DNA from: Ornithodoros turicata
Taxonomy: Eukaryota > Arthropoda > Arachnida > Ixodida > Argasidae
Length of the DNA stretch: 64,000 nucleotides
Direction of reading: 5' to 3'
Assembly: GCF_037126465.1 (NCBI RefSeq)
Contig: NC_088210.1
Span: forward strand, 25,879,511 to 25,943,510
The notes beneath the pieces were generated by a model. The model was not told the origin of the DNA and ran no database searches. It worked only from the letters and a program-made list of their open reading frames with translations. Positions 1-10,661 of this stretch are shown here, in pieces. The position numbers and the translations under genes are program-made. Position 1 is the stretch's first letter. Each line of letters starts with the position of its first letter.

Positions 1-142
1 TTTCAGGTCTCTGTTTAGTCGTCGGGATGTCGTGCCAATGTTATGTAATTGTTATCGTCCCATTCGTTCGTGGTCGGGGGTTCGTGTCCCGTCCGTCCGT
101 TTCAAGTCTCTCTTTAGTCGTCGGGATGTCCTGCCAGCGTCA
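1..142. repeat. Imperfect direct repeat, 99-bp period
   Basis: A block of about 42 bases beginning TTTCAGGTCTCTGTTTAGTC at base 1 recurs with few changes at base 100. The spacing is 99 bp. The window edge cuts the left side, so this could be the end of a longer minisatellite. Confidence 0.55.
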
Positions 143-1100
143 TGAAGTCCCTCGTCTTCCGCTTCTTTCTGCTGGGCAAATGAAACTGTCCGACTTTTAC
201 CCAATAGCATGCGAGACGTTCACATTTCGGGAAGCCAATTTGTGGCTGCTTAGCTCTCGAGGGTCCTTCCTGATGGAGGGTTACCGCTATGGGATAGATA
301 AACTTAAAGAAACGTCGTTCTGCATCCCCTTGCTTGGAGATCCATTGCATCGGTATTGCCCCTATAAGGCCGAGATCGTTCCGTAACCGAAGTGTAGTAC
401 ACGGAGTGAAATGGCAGCCCTGTTGTGCTCCCTAACGATTCTCTGTCGCGGCCAATATCGCGCACAATGTGATGTTCAATTCTGTCGGGGCACCAGGTGG
501 GGCTTTCATCTCGCTAATGCTTCCCAAATGGGCGATGTCCACTGGTCTCGAATGGCGATAAGCCACAGACGCGAAGGCCCACTTCTGGAGGAATTATTCA
601 AACTGGGAGGGGCACAACTCCCCCTTCGGGCGCGGAGAACGTTGCGCTCTAATGCGAGGCTCTGTATGTTCATCGCTAGCACGCATCCAGCGTTTATGCA
701 GAAGGAATGCCTATATGTGGCTGAAAGGTCGGAGTCTCTTGTTTTCCCAATTTGAGCTTTTCAATATAGTCCTCATTTTGCCTAGAACTACACGGCGGTC
801 CTGCGCCGTGTTGTGTGCGCGTGTTGTTTGCGATAATGATGTAACGGTATGTACCCTGGTGTATTATTTATGCACGCCGTATAACGCGAACGAAATACAG
901 AGGATTTGCCCCCTTCCGTCACGTGTCTTGTCTTCAAGTGAAACCAAAGTAAAAAAAAAAAAAAAAAGAAAGCACAGAGTCAGCCCTTAATGATACGATA
1001 TGTATACATACAGGGTATTTTTATTCTTTTTACATTTATATGAATAAAAAGATATGAGAACGGTAGAGACACCGTTTTTGCCATTCTCAGAAAGGGAGTA
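143..1100. other. No gene recognised
   Basis: Only short open frames with no recognisable domain occur here. An A-rich run lies near 950-967. Nothing else supports a call. Confidence 0.5.
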
Positions 1101-1660
1101 GGGTGGGTGCTCTAAAAGGTCAGTCACATTTTCGCGCGTGACGCGATACCTACGTGACGCACCGAGTTCTGCTGCCTCAGAGCAAATAATTTATGCCAGA
1201 GGAACCTACAAAAAAAAAAAAAAAAAAAAAGAAACGTGGTTACCAAGCACTGTGTAACAAAATAAATACGACAACGCAAACTTTTGTCTTCATGCATTTC
1301 CTATGCGTTATACCGATGTATACACGGCGGTCTGCCGATTGTTTTGTATAGCATCCGCGTAGGGGCGCTAGCCAACATGAGTTTATTTGGAGTTTCCACG
1401 TTGCTAGCGCCCCCAGACGGAAGCTGCACACAGCCACCGGCGGACCGCCGTGTTTACGTCGGTATAGCGCATAGGAAATGCATGAAGACGAAAGTTTGCG
1501 TGGTCGTATATATTTTGTTACGCAGTGCCTGGTAACCACAACTTTTTTCGTACGTTTTTCTGGCACAAATTATTCACCCTCTGGTAAGGGAAGTCTGTCT
1601 ATCGAGTATAGGTATAGCGTCACGCGCGAAAATGTGACTGACCTTTTAGAGCACCCACTC
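1101..1660. mobile_element. Large foldback element (about 560 bp)
   Basis: The left arm begins GGGTGGGTGCTCTAAAAGGT and the right arm ends with its reverse complement near 1660. A second stretch of complementarity runs from GTGGTTACCA near 1236 to TGGTAACCAC near 1540, through mirrored sequence coding similar peptides on both strands. A poly-A tract (1210-1231) interrupts the left arm. No transposase is present, and target duplications are not clear. I infer a non-autonomous DNA element. Confidence 0.65.
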
Positions 1661-2369
1661 TGTATAACTACATGTGACTGATTACCTAACATACGTTGAT
1701 TAATGATTTTTAATTAGGGGCTCAAAAGTGCGATAAGAGAATGTTAGACAATCTTCGTTGAAAGCATTTCTATTTTGAGAACGTTCTGAGACGAGCACGA
1801 GCGTTGAAATATCCACCGCCGAATTTTGGGATGCAAATGAACCGAAACCCGGCGCGTCAGAAGCGCAGGGAGGACTGCACTTATTCCTCGCCAGAGGGCC
1901 ACGTGCTCTGAAGCACGTGGGTGTTTTGGGAGCATTGGAGTGGGCGCTGATCTGCTGGCCCGACCAATCGCGTTGAGGCCCAGATACGCGGACGATGACG
2001 AAGGTCATGCTCTCCTGAGGCGCGCGGTCTTGGTTTCGACTCATTTGCATACAAATATTCAGCGATGGATGTTTCAACGCACGTGCTCGTTTGAGGATTT
2101 AAGAAAATAAAGAAAAAAAAAAAACAAGAACAGAAATACCATCAAGGAGGATTGTCTCCTATTCTGCTATCTCACTTTTCCCCAAAAATCCCTAATTAAA
2201 AAGCTAATTAATACTTTTTTTGGTACTTAGGTAGTTGTATACTCTTTTCGAGAGGGCGTATTTACGCTAAAAGATGTCCTATTTGCGCTAGTACGAACAC
2301 CTACCATCGCCTTACTTCACAACAACGCTTCTCGTTGAAACCTCTGAGTGAAACCCCTTTATAAAAGGG
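1661..2369. other. No gene recognised
   Basis: AT-rich sequence with an A-run near 2112-2124. Open frames here have no recognisable motifs. Confidence 0.45.
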
Positions 2370-2400
2370 CGTACGCCTTTTCGAGACACTTAACATAACT
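2370..2400. repeat. GGCGTACGCC core fragment
   Basis: GGCGTACGCC followed by TTTTCGAGACACTTA. It combines the core of the main MITE family with the terminal sequence of the foldback at 2807-3130. It is too short to assign to either. Confidence 0.4.
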
Positions 2401-2401
2401 A

Positions 2402-2510
2402 CACCTTTAAAAATGAGGGGCGGGGGGGGGGGGTAATGGCAGGACCGGCTCGCCGTTGTTGTCCACCCAGAAGTGGGCGTCGTCACGACTATAGTAAAAA
2501 AGAAAAAGAT
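2402..2510 (-). mobile_element. LINE 3' end fragment
   Basis: On the minus strand this reads GTCGTGACGACGCCCAC, then GACAACAACGGCGAGCC, a C-rich stretch and CATTTTTAAAGGTG. It matches the LINE 3' terminus at 15447-15535 and the fragment at 6968. A G-run of 12 or more on the plus strand reflects expansion within the tail. Confidence 0.55.
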
Positions 2511-2574
2511 GGATGGAGGATAGAGGGTGAAGGGTGGAGATACGTAGAGGGTGCATGAGCTCGTCGGAAAGAGA

Positions 2575-2753
2575 ATGTGGTTTGCCACACAGCACGCTCC
2601 TAGCCAACCACCATCCCGAATGACAACGTTCTCGCCACTGATTTGTTGAAAACGGGAGGTGGAGCCTATTTTGTGGCCATTATGCACGTGCATAACGCGT
2701 CGACAATGGATGATGGTTGACTAGGAGCGTGCTATGTGGTGAAGCTCATTTTT
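2575..2753. mobile_element. GGCGTACGCC-family MITE, degraded
   Basis: The arms CACAGCACGCTCCTAGCCAA and TTGACTAGGAGCGTGCTATG are complementary and flank the usual GATTTGTTGAAAACGGGAGG segment. The central palindrome reads GGTGGAGCC, as in the copy at 4554. Outer ends are lost or replaced. Confidence 0.65.
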
Positions 2754-2806
2754 CCCTACCACGGAAATAAAACAAACTGGATGGAACAAATCATTTTAAA
2801 AGTGTA

Positions 2807-3130
2807 CATAAGTGTCTCGAAAAGGCTTATAGCTGTATAACTGAACTTTGCAAAACGGCATCTATGCAGCGCTGATAGCTCTTTTTATATAGAATCTATA
2901 ACTAATAAAAAAATCATGTATACGATATCTACAATACAATACGTATACCTACATATTATACTTCTGAGCGGGTAACACAGGGAATGGATAATATGTAGGT
3001 ATACGTATTGTATTATTGATATAATATAAATGATTTCTTTATAGGTTCTATATAAAAAAGCTATGAGCGCTGCATAGATGGCGTTTCGGAAAGTTCAGTT
3101 ATACGGCTAGGCCTTTTGGGAACACTTATG
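2807..3130. mobile_element. 324-bp foldback with TA duplications
   Basis: The ends CATAAGTGTCTCGAAAAGGC and GCCTTTTGGGAACACTTATG are inverted. The arms stay complementary almost to a short centre near 2970-2990. TA flanks both sides (2805-2806 and 3131-3132), as for Tc1/mariner-type elements. No coding capacity is seen. Confidence 0.75.
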
Positions 3131-3132
3131 TA

Positions 3133-4101
3133 GTTACGTTATCATTGGGTTGAAATGGCTTTGAAATGCTCACCAGCGTTCGTTTAGGCGCCATTGCAAC
3201 TTCTCTCTCCACAAATGCTATGGACGGACCTACACGACTGCCGGACGGTGATGGCCCGTATAAAAAGATATCGTTTGAATGCAGGGTTACTTTCTGGCCA
3301 GAGGAACATTGATAGATAATCCTTTTTTTGTCCTTACTAATGAGAAAATAACCCTCTATAGAACAGAACATACAATGAAAGCAAATGATTGACTATACGA
3401 CTCTCTCGGAGATCTAACACTTTCGATCCAACTATCTTTCATGCGCCGGCAAACTGTCGACTAATGGCTTTAGCAGCGTACATCATTTTCTGGTCGGTTA
3501 ACGGGCCACTATGCGAACACCATCGGAATTAGCGGGCCGCAAAAGCGGGCCTCCCTTTGATCTACGCCCATTGCGCACTTGAGAGCCCTGCGATGTAGAG
3601 GTCTCGCTCCAGTATAAGGGCTAATCGCAAATAATAGGTCTCTCTGCGGCGTGCCGGCGCCTTTATTAGCGGACAGATGTCATTATACGTAGGGCTTTCA
3701 CCTGGACAACGTCATGAAATGCGGACGTCCTATAACATTTCTTTGACACTCGGCTGTCCTCATGAACTGTGTCGACATCCGGGACACCCATGAAAGCAGT
3801 TGTGGAGTGTCGCTATTTTTGCGATCGTTACTATGGGAACAGTCAGGCTACGTCAGGAGGAGATATTAACGGGACAAAAATAGCGATAACTTTGACAGGA
3901 AAATTATTGTGGATCCGTATTTTCCCCAATGTACTGCACTGGGGGGAGCTGTTAAAATGGCGCTACATAATAAATCTGATGCCCACTTATTAGGGCTGTG
4001 CGTATAGTTATATAGCCGAGACGAATACGAAGCAAATACTTATATAACCGAACCGAACACACATGGAGCATTGTACACAACACATGTGCGCGTTATGTAC
4101 G
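3133..4101. other. No gene recognised
   Basis: Mixed-composition DNA without a convincing reading frame, RNA gene or inverted repeat. Confidence 0.45.
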
Positions 4102-4339
4102 CACTCTCGAAAATGAACTTCACCACATAGCACGAAATCTAGCCAACCATGATTCCGAATGATATCATTCTGTGTTCTTATTTGTCGAACATGGGAGGTG
4201 GCGCCTAACTGGGACACATTGTGCTTGTCCCAGATAGGCTCCTCCCCCTGTTTTGAACGAATCATGACACAGAATGATATCATTCGGAATGGTGGTTGGC
4301 TAGAAGCGTGCTATGTGGTGAAGTTCTATTTTGACGGTG
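4102..4339. mobile_element. GGCGTACGCC-family MITE, variant core
   Basis: Starts CACTCTCGAAAATGAACTTC and ends with a diverged inverted terminus. Both arms carry GAATGATATCATTC-type sequence. The core palindrome is replaced by GGTGGCGCC and a CTGGGAC/GTCCCAG stem. The flanking dinucleotides do not match. Confidence 0.75.
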
Positions 4340-4342
4340 TAG

Positions 4343-4551
4343 ACAACCCTCATCCCGAATGACGACGTTCTCGCCCCTGATTTGTTGAAAACGTGAGGCA
4401 TACGCCTTTTTGTGACACTTGTGCAGAAATGTTAATTGTCACAAAAAGTCGTACGCCCCTCGCTTTCCACATATCAAGAGAGATAGAGGTATCACTCTGT
4501 GCAATGGTTGGCCTTCAGCGTGCTATGTGGTAAAGCTTTGTTTTAAGAGTG
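4343..4551. mobile_element. GGCGTACGCC-family MITE, asymmetric arms, left-truncated
   Basis: The left arm lacks its first ~40 bases and begins CAACCCTCATCCCGAATGAC. The core is GGCATACGCC. The right arm has the different type with AGAGATAGAGGTATCACTCT and CAATGGTTGGCCTTCAGCGT, ending TTTTAAGAGTG. It has the same arm pairing as the copies at 15944 and 62364, and abuts the next copy through a shared TA. Confidence 0.75.
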
Positions 4552-4553
4552 TA

Positions 4554-4772
4554 CACTCTCAAAAATGAACTTCACCACATAGCACGATCCTAGACCATCA
4601 TCTCGAATGACAACGTTCTCGCCCCTGATTTGTTGAAAAAGGGAGGTGGAGCCTATCTGGGACAGATTATCTTGTCCCAGATAGGCGCCTCCCCCCTGTT
4701 TCGAACAAATCATGACACAGGGTGATATCAATTCGGTATGATGGTTGGCTAGGAGTGTGCTGTGCGGTAAAG
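4554..4772. mobile_element. GGCGTACGCC-family MITE, variant core, right end lost
   Basis: Starts CACTCTCAAAAATGAACTTC after TA. The centre has CTGGGAC and GTCCCAG arms with GGTGGAGCC/GGCGCCTCC instead of the usual palindrome. The right terminus stops at GGTAAAGTTC, where a SINE fragment begins. Confidence 0.75.
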
Positions 4773-4910
4773 TTCCCTTGGAAGTCGGCCCAGGACGCAC
4801 ATTCCCCTCGGAGCGTTAGTCGTGACGTTGCCCATCTGTGTTAGGTCAACAACGGCGAGCTCTTTCACTGGCACCACCACCACCACCACCATCACAACCA
4901 CCACCTGTGC
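4773..4910 (+). mobile_element. tRNA-derived SINE, 5'-truncated, (ACC)n tail
   Basis: Plus-strand sequence GAAGTCGGCCCAGGACGCAC, then GTCGTGACGTTGCCCA and CAACAACGGCGAGC, followed by a CACCACCACC tail. It is the 3' half of the SINE that is complete at 59191-59442. The tRNA-like head is missing. It was joined directly to the broken right end of the MITE at 4554. Confidence 0.75.
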
Positions 4911-5268
4911 TTTTACAGCGTACCATTTATTGTAAATAAGCACAGCCGAGCGCATGTACAAGCAAAGTTAACTGGAGACAAACGTACGTCGTGTTAAAAC
5001 AGGATGGAGCAATCAGAGGCGCTGTTTAGCATAACGACTCTTCATGGAACAACGGCTCGGTTCTTAAAAGCAAAAGAACTTGCGAAAAATTCGGTGGAAC
5101 GAATTGACTTGCATAATTTACGCTTCGCCTGCCTGAATAATGCATCTGAGTTCGAGCTTAAATGCGTGCTTGGTTTCCATTGTACGCATTAATTTCCTTG
5201 CTCATCGGTTGGGTTCGCGTGCGACACAGAACAACGTCTGTTCAGCTTCGACTTTCTCGCTCCGCTAT
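4911..5268. other. No gene recognised
   Basis: Short frames only, and no domain or repeat recognised. Confidence 0.4.
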
Positions 5269-5270
5269 GA

Positions 5271-5419
5271 CCCCAACAACACCGAGTATCCCCTGGATGT
5301 ATACGAATAATGCCCTAAAAAATTCGTACGTCCGATGGATGTCCCTCAGATATCCGTCAGACGTACGAATCCGTTAGGACATTATTCGTACATCCAGAGG
5401 ACATTAGGTGTTGTTGGGG
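5271..5419. mobile_element. 149-bp palindromic MITE (CCCCAACAACACCGA family), copy 1
   Basis: Begins CCCCAACAACACCGAGTATC and ends with GTGTTGTTGGGG. The arms are complementary along nearly the whole length, with the centre near GATGTCCCTCAGATATCC. Flanked by GA at 5269-5270 and GA at 5420-5421. Related copies lie at 21781 and 58804. Confidence 0.85.
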
Positions 5420-5532
5420 GATACTAAACTGAAGAAATTTTCCCGTTGCTGCACTGTGGAACCGAGCTTCAGTGCTGTTTTTATAATTTATACTGCGATG
5501 CTGTCAGAACCATTACTTTCCATTGGCTCCAA

Positions 5533-5763
5533 CACTCTAGAAACAGAACTTCACCGCAAAGCACGCTGTGCGCCAACCATTGCACGAATGATAGGGTTGT
5601 CGCTTCTGATTCGAGGAAAGGGGTGGGCGTACGCCTTTTTGTGATAATTTGGATATATGATAAAAAGGCGTACGCCCTCCTCTCTCCAGAAGCGATGACA
5701 CTATCATTCGTGGCAATGGTTGGCGCACAGCGCGCTCTGCGGTGAAGTTCTGTTTTTAGAGTG
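5533..5763. mobile_element. GGCGTACGCC-family MITE, type b
   Basis: Ends CACTCTAGAAACAGAACTTC and TTCTGTTTTTAGAGTG. The arms carry ACGAATGATAGGGTTGTCGC and two copies of GGCGTACGCC around a loop with GATAATTTGGATATATGAT. The flanking dinucleotides (AA and AG) do not match exactly. Confidence 0.85.
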
Positions 5764-6967
5764 AGTGGCGTGTCTATATCAGCCGACACACATTTTTAAA
5801 GGGTACATCGCTTTCCTATATATATATATTCCACAAAGGCACAGCTGGGTACTATCTACGCATTACACCTCGACATTTCATCGTGTTATGATATATGGCT
5901 TTTCTTGTTTTTTTTGCAACTATGGTTGGCATGAAATCCAGGTTCCCAGCTACAAACATTCTCTCAAATAACCGATCGTTTGGAACACCTGTTTGACAAA
6001 TAACCTCCGACGGGCATGAAAAGAAAAATGACGCTGACTATGCCCATGGAGGGATAGTTTGATAAACGATTCGCACCATTGTTTAGCAGCGGTATTTCAT
6101 GCTCTTTTTTTTCATACGTACGCCGTATTTTTTTATGTGCAGGGATTTCTCCGAGGCACGTTGTCATTTGGCTGCCGCGTACTTTGGAATCTCACCAGGC
6201 GGCAGCGGTTGGTCCTCTTGCGAAGATCTATCATCAGTTTTCCGAAGAGAGTACCCGTATGTAGCGAGGGATTCCAATGCGGCAAGACCCTTTCAAATGG
6301 TGAGTGTTACGAGACATTTCGTGTGATCGAAACCATCATTCCGGTAGATTGGCTATCGACCGGGTTGTACGGATTGAAATTTTTTTTTTCTTCTTCATCG
6401 TCGGCTGGTTGAAAACTGGCCATTTTCCAGGTACACACGCATCGCCCGTATTGGTGTTTGTGTGTGTAAGATGGATGGGCTTGTAATATGCATTGCGAGG
6501 AAAATTGTTGGCAAGGTATGTGGTTTATATGGGCGAGTCTGTGTGGGGACGTGCGTTGATATAGGCTATGGACAAGTGTTCATCATGCGGGCATGTACTA
6601 TTACAAAGGACACCCTCTGAGGTCTCCGTGCGTCTAGTTTACTATCCCAAAGTCAGGATTCGTTGTGCGCTGTGCATTGAGGGCCATTGCTGCATTTTGT
6701 CTACGTTTTTTTTTTTTAACTTTTGCCTCGTCAGTCTCATTCGTTAGTTGTCCTCTGTTTCTTTTTTGGCGTGTTTCTTGGACATGGGACTTGTTATTTG
6801 TTCTACTTTTTCTACTTTTCCTTTCTATTTACGTGCTCTGGAGTAGCCTCTCCCGCCTTTGTCGAGACTCACATCTACATGTTTTTCTTTTTTTTTCGAG
6901 CAATCAATCAATCAACTATTATAGATTATAAATGAAGCACAAAGGAGAAAGACTCGTAACCGAGGTA
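5764..6967. other. No gene recognised; low-complexity tracts
   Basis: Contains (TA)n near 5818-5830, T-rich stretches at 6370-6390 and 6705-6720, and an ATCA repeat at 6901-6915. Open frames are T-rich and hydrophobic by composition only. Confidence 0.45.
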
Positions 6968-7204
6968 CACTCTTAAACATGAGGGGGAGTGGGGGTGTCG
7001 AAGTGGCTTGCCGTTTTTGGCCGCACTCAACTGGGCATCGTCACGTCTATAACAAAGAAGAAAACGAAATGGGGGGGGGGGGAGAGAAGAGAGTTGACGA
7101 GTTCAAAGTAAGGCATAGGCAGGATGAACGATACTGATGGAACGGAGGTGCACTGTATAGATGAGAGGTGCGCTAGAGTGGTCTTTCCGCGAGGCCCGTT
7201 CCTT
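6968..7204 (-). mobile_element. LINE 3' end fragment
   Basis: Minus-strand sequence ends GACGTGACGATGCCCAG, AAAACGGCAAGCC, a C-rich tail and CATGTTTAAGAGTG. It matches the terminus of the LINE at 15447-15955. The upstream part (7103-7204) may be the last coding stretch, but no motif is visible. Confidence 0.5.
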
Positions 7205-7525
7205 GAACAACAACAACTTTATTTCGAGATGATGGATGGGGAGTTTCATCGCCTGGGGCGATGACCCCACTGCTGTTGGTGATGCGGGGAATGAAATAAG
7301 GAGCACCTTCACAATATGGATCGAAGTCCTATGGCATATCCAGAAAGGTGAAGAGAGCTTTGAGGGCAGAGCGTTGTTGGGCTGGATGTGGCCAGGGACA
7401 AAGAAATTGTGAGGGGGGAAAGAGAGGGGGCGAGAGGGGGGGAAAGAGGGGGCGAGAGTCCAGCTCGTGAAAGGATCCGGAGAGTACGGTTCGGGAAGGT
7501 TGATAGTGTCTTCAAGAAAACGCAC
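7205..7525 (-). mobile_element. I-like LINE 3' end (AATAAAGTTGTTG tail)
   Basis: On the minus strand the sequence ends TCGAAATAAAGTTGTTGTTG, so it carries a polyadenylation-type AATAAA and a (GTT)n tail. A C-terminal peptide ending IGLRSIL followed by a stop matches IGLRSLL at 30660-31020. It is truncated at its 5' side and purine-rich inside because of internal expansion. Confidence 0.65.
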
Positions 7526-7532
7526 AAGGATG

Positions 7533-7782
7533 CGAGTTTAAAAATGAACTTATCCGCATAGCACGCTCCTAACCAACCATAATCTGGAATGATATCGTTG
7601 TCTGCCCTGATTTGTTGAAAACGGGAGGCGTACGCCTTTTTTTTGTGGAACTTACGTTGTTCATAATTGTCGGGAAAAGGCGTACGCCTCCCGTTTTCAA
7701 CGAGTCAGGGCGGATAACGATATCGTTCGAGATGGTTGTTGGCTAGGAGGGTGCTATGCGGTGAAGTTCATTTTTAAGAGTG
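7533..7782. mobile_element. GGCGTACGCC-family MITE, type a
   Basis: The left end is diverged (CGAGTTTAAAAATGAACTT) and the right end is TTCATTTTTAAGAGTG. Both GGCGTACGCC cores and the GATATCGTT arm segments are intact. No matching flanking dinucleotide. Confidence 0.85.
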
Positions 7783-9039
7783 CATGTACGCCTGCTGATC
7801 GTCCTGTAGACACATATCTAGACAGGCAGGAGGAAGGCAGACGTATTCTTCGCGTGTCTTTAAAAGTTGTTTCGACGCTTGTTCACATGTTAAGCCAAAT
7901 AAATGTGAAATACAGCTGCATGCATCGATGCGAACGCGAATGCGCGCGAGAGGTCACGTGCTTACGACTACCATTGGCAACCGCCCTATAGCCCCCTCTC
8001 CCCTGACGTCAGAGTTTGACGTGCGACACATAGTAAATGAATTCTTTTTTTTTTCCCTCAGTATTCTGCCGTGCAGCACAACGCGTGAACCACATTTATT
8101 AAAGTATCGCGACCCCTTCAACGCAATAATGACTTTGCAATTAATTCGAGGAAGCGTGCAAGCAGTCCGGCAAACATCAGACCGAGAGGGAGAGAGAAGG
8201 CAGTATACCATTGATCTCTCCACCAGATGTCAGTGACACGTCGTGTCATTTACGAGTCCTTCGCTCTGCCGTTCCTTTGCGACGGCGGTCGCGCATTATT
8301 TCCGGGTTACGGCGAATAGGCGTAATATATGTTTCAATTATGCACGAGAAGCATTTCCCACTCTGATATAGACATAGGGTGCATTCCCCTGTCAGGGTTA
8401 CGATTCGGAGTTTCGTTTAGAACCTCATTTCGGAGCCCCAATGTCTCCACTGTGCTACTGCAAATGACCGATTTTATGACGGCGACCAAAGGCGTTACGC
8501 CAGCGTGTGGTCCCAGTGCGTTGCCATGAAAACGAAAATATGGCGTTGTGTCGAGCCTTGATGTGGTTCGTATGTGGGCCTGAATTGAGCTTGCGATGGT
8601 TATGTCTATACATTTAATGCGGTTACGAGTGACTCCTTCAGAATGTCACTCCGCTTTTTTAACGGCGTTGAAAGCTCGTAGGTGAAGTATAGAATTCCTG
8701 TTCTGCTTCTTTTTTATTGCTTTTATGCTTTTTTTTTCTTTGCCGTAATTCGGGAAAGGCCTATCAATTAATCACTTTATGCCGATACTATATTTAGGGT
8801 GTATATTAATCGTTCTAGTAGTTGGCTATCAACTCTCGTCACTCTGAGAGCAAATCAAGTGGCAGAATTTCACGGAAGACCTTACTAAAGCTTTCAACTT
8901 TGAACCTTGAACTTTGAAGAACTTTGGTAGCTTCCTAGACGAATCGCTGAGAGTGTGATTTGCGTGGTGCGCGCGAAGAGGAGCTTACATTTGACGCCAT
9001 CTATTTATAAACTATCTTAAAAAAGGTAGAACGTGCCTT
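7783..9039. other. No gene recognised
   Basis: Contains a T/C run near 8045-8056 and an internal TGAACTTTGAA-type duplication at 8893-8920. No coding or repeat assignment is supported. Confidence 0.4.
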
Positions 9040-10200
9040 ATCGTTGGAAGCAACCCGCAAAAAAGCATTACCAGTGGGCTCTGCGCCACTTTTGACGAAG
9101 AAGAAGAACAACAACAAGAAGAACCCTCAAAAGTTCCACGGGAGCGCTTTCGAACGAAAGATAACGCCTAGAATGCCCACAGAACCGGAAACTAGCAAAC
9201 GCCTTTCGCCGAGGAGCTTATCAGTGTTATCGCTGCAGTTCTCGAAGCACGCCGCATCAGCTTGTCAGCACATGGGATCCCGCCAGTGTTTGAAATGTCG
9301 CAATATGGAGCACACTCAAGCGGCTTGTCCGTCAAAACTGTAGAAACTCTTCAGAACACTTAGAACCACGAACGCTCTTGGCAAGCTTGATTGGGACGAG
9401 CCAACAAAGTTCATCAAGAGTCCGACCCACCTATCCTAGGCGTCGCACTAGGTTGGGTGCGAGTCCATCTGCGGCCTAAATCACCTGGAAAGCTGCGGGC
9501 AGCCCGGCAGTAGTGTCTACCAGTTCGCCTTGATGCCATGCTTGGGAAGTACCAGGGTATCTTCTCAGGTGAGTTGGGAACGCTGGAAGGTGAGAGCGCT
9601 CACATGTATCTGAAGCTGGGACCCACGTCGAAATTCCTGAAAGCAAGAAGCGCTTCATTTTCCACTACGAGTCGCTTTGGAAGAACTCAGTTGGAAAGTA
9701 TGGTTATCATTACTCCTACAGAAAACAGCAATTGTGCTACACCGATACTGCATCTGAATAAGAGAGGCAAGACGAGAATCTGCGAAGAATGTAAGGCCAC
9801 GTTGAACGCAGTTTCTGTACAGCGACGAGTTCCCTTTGCCAAAGGCAGACGAATTCCTATCTGTTCTTTTCGGTGAATAATCCTATTCCATACGGTAGAC
9901 CTATGTAGAGCCTACCAGCAAATTGGAAGGGGACTATGAAGCCCGAGGTCATCTAACTTTCAACACTCATTAAGGGCTGACGCTGTAAATCGATTGCCAC
10001 TCGAAGTGGCTACAGCTAGGATAACTTCGTCAACAGCACAGAGCAACTCGCTGTGAGGCAGATGTGTTAAAGTGGCTAGTCCCATAGCCCAGGTTTTTTT
10101 CCGATAACGGGTGTTTATTCCATTAGGTGTCGTGCGTAACGCTGGCATCAATAGGCGTCTGTCTGGAAATTTTGCCGCCTTAACGGCGAATTCGAAGTAG
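9040..10200 (+). pseudogene. Ty3/gypsy LTR-retrotransposon gag-pol relic
   Basis: Three retroelement signatures occur in order. A gag-type zinc knuckle (CLKCRNMEHTQAAC, C-x2-C-x4-H-x4-C) is near 9287-9330. The start of a gypsy-type reverse transcriptase lies at 9538-9876 (KYQGIFSGELGTLEG, then ATPILHLNKRGKTRICEECK, resembling the usual APIV..K..G..RIC.D(Y/F)K). An integrase core segment IDCHSKW is at 9989-10009, followed in the same frame by SDNG at 10100-10111. The catalytic RT box and RNase H are absent, so RT jumps to integrase. The two integrase Asp residues are only 37 codons apart, which is less than usual. Several stops make it non-functional. Confidence 0.7.
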
Positions 10201-10395
10201 TAGTAAGCCGAATCACCTGACTAACACCCCATGTAAGCCAACATGAGTAAGAAGGTCGCCCACGCTACATTTACCGTGTATTCACACCACCACCTACTAG
10301 ATTATAGCGACCATGTCATATGGACACCTTCCCATTGCCGCATTTGGAGGCTAGCGGTTGCGCTACTCATCGGCCCGGTTATTGCTTTCTCAATT

Positions 10396-10641
10396 GAACC
10401 TCTGTATGCAATAAGGGGATAAGTCGAAAAATCCCAAACAGAGAAAAGGGGCCTGATCTGATTGTCCGTCCCATTGACACACATGCATTTCCCGTTTTTC
10501 ACCATGCTGTAGCGGGCCAACAAATCACAATAAAGTCCTAAATTTTCATTGGCAGGTGCATACTGGTATGTAGATGTAATTGCAGCAAAAGTAGTAAAAA
10601 GGGGATAAGTCGACTTATCCCCTTATTGCATACAGAGGTTC
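10396..10641. mobile_element. 246-bp TIR element nested in the 10288 element
   Basis: Has perfect 32-bp terminal inverted repeats beginning GAACCTCTGTATGCAATAAG. The right repeat extends into GGGGATAAGTCGACTTATCC, a palindrome. It interrupts the host element after CTCAATT relative to copy 2. The target duplication cannot be read cleanly. Confidence 0.8.
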
Positions 10642-10661
10642 AGTTTTACAGTACTTTGTAC

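Noticed and set aside
4870..4905. Poly-His/poly-Thr coding repeat
   Set aside because: It is the (ACC)n tail of a SINE fragment.
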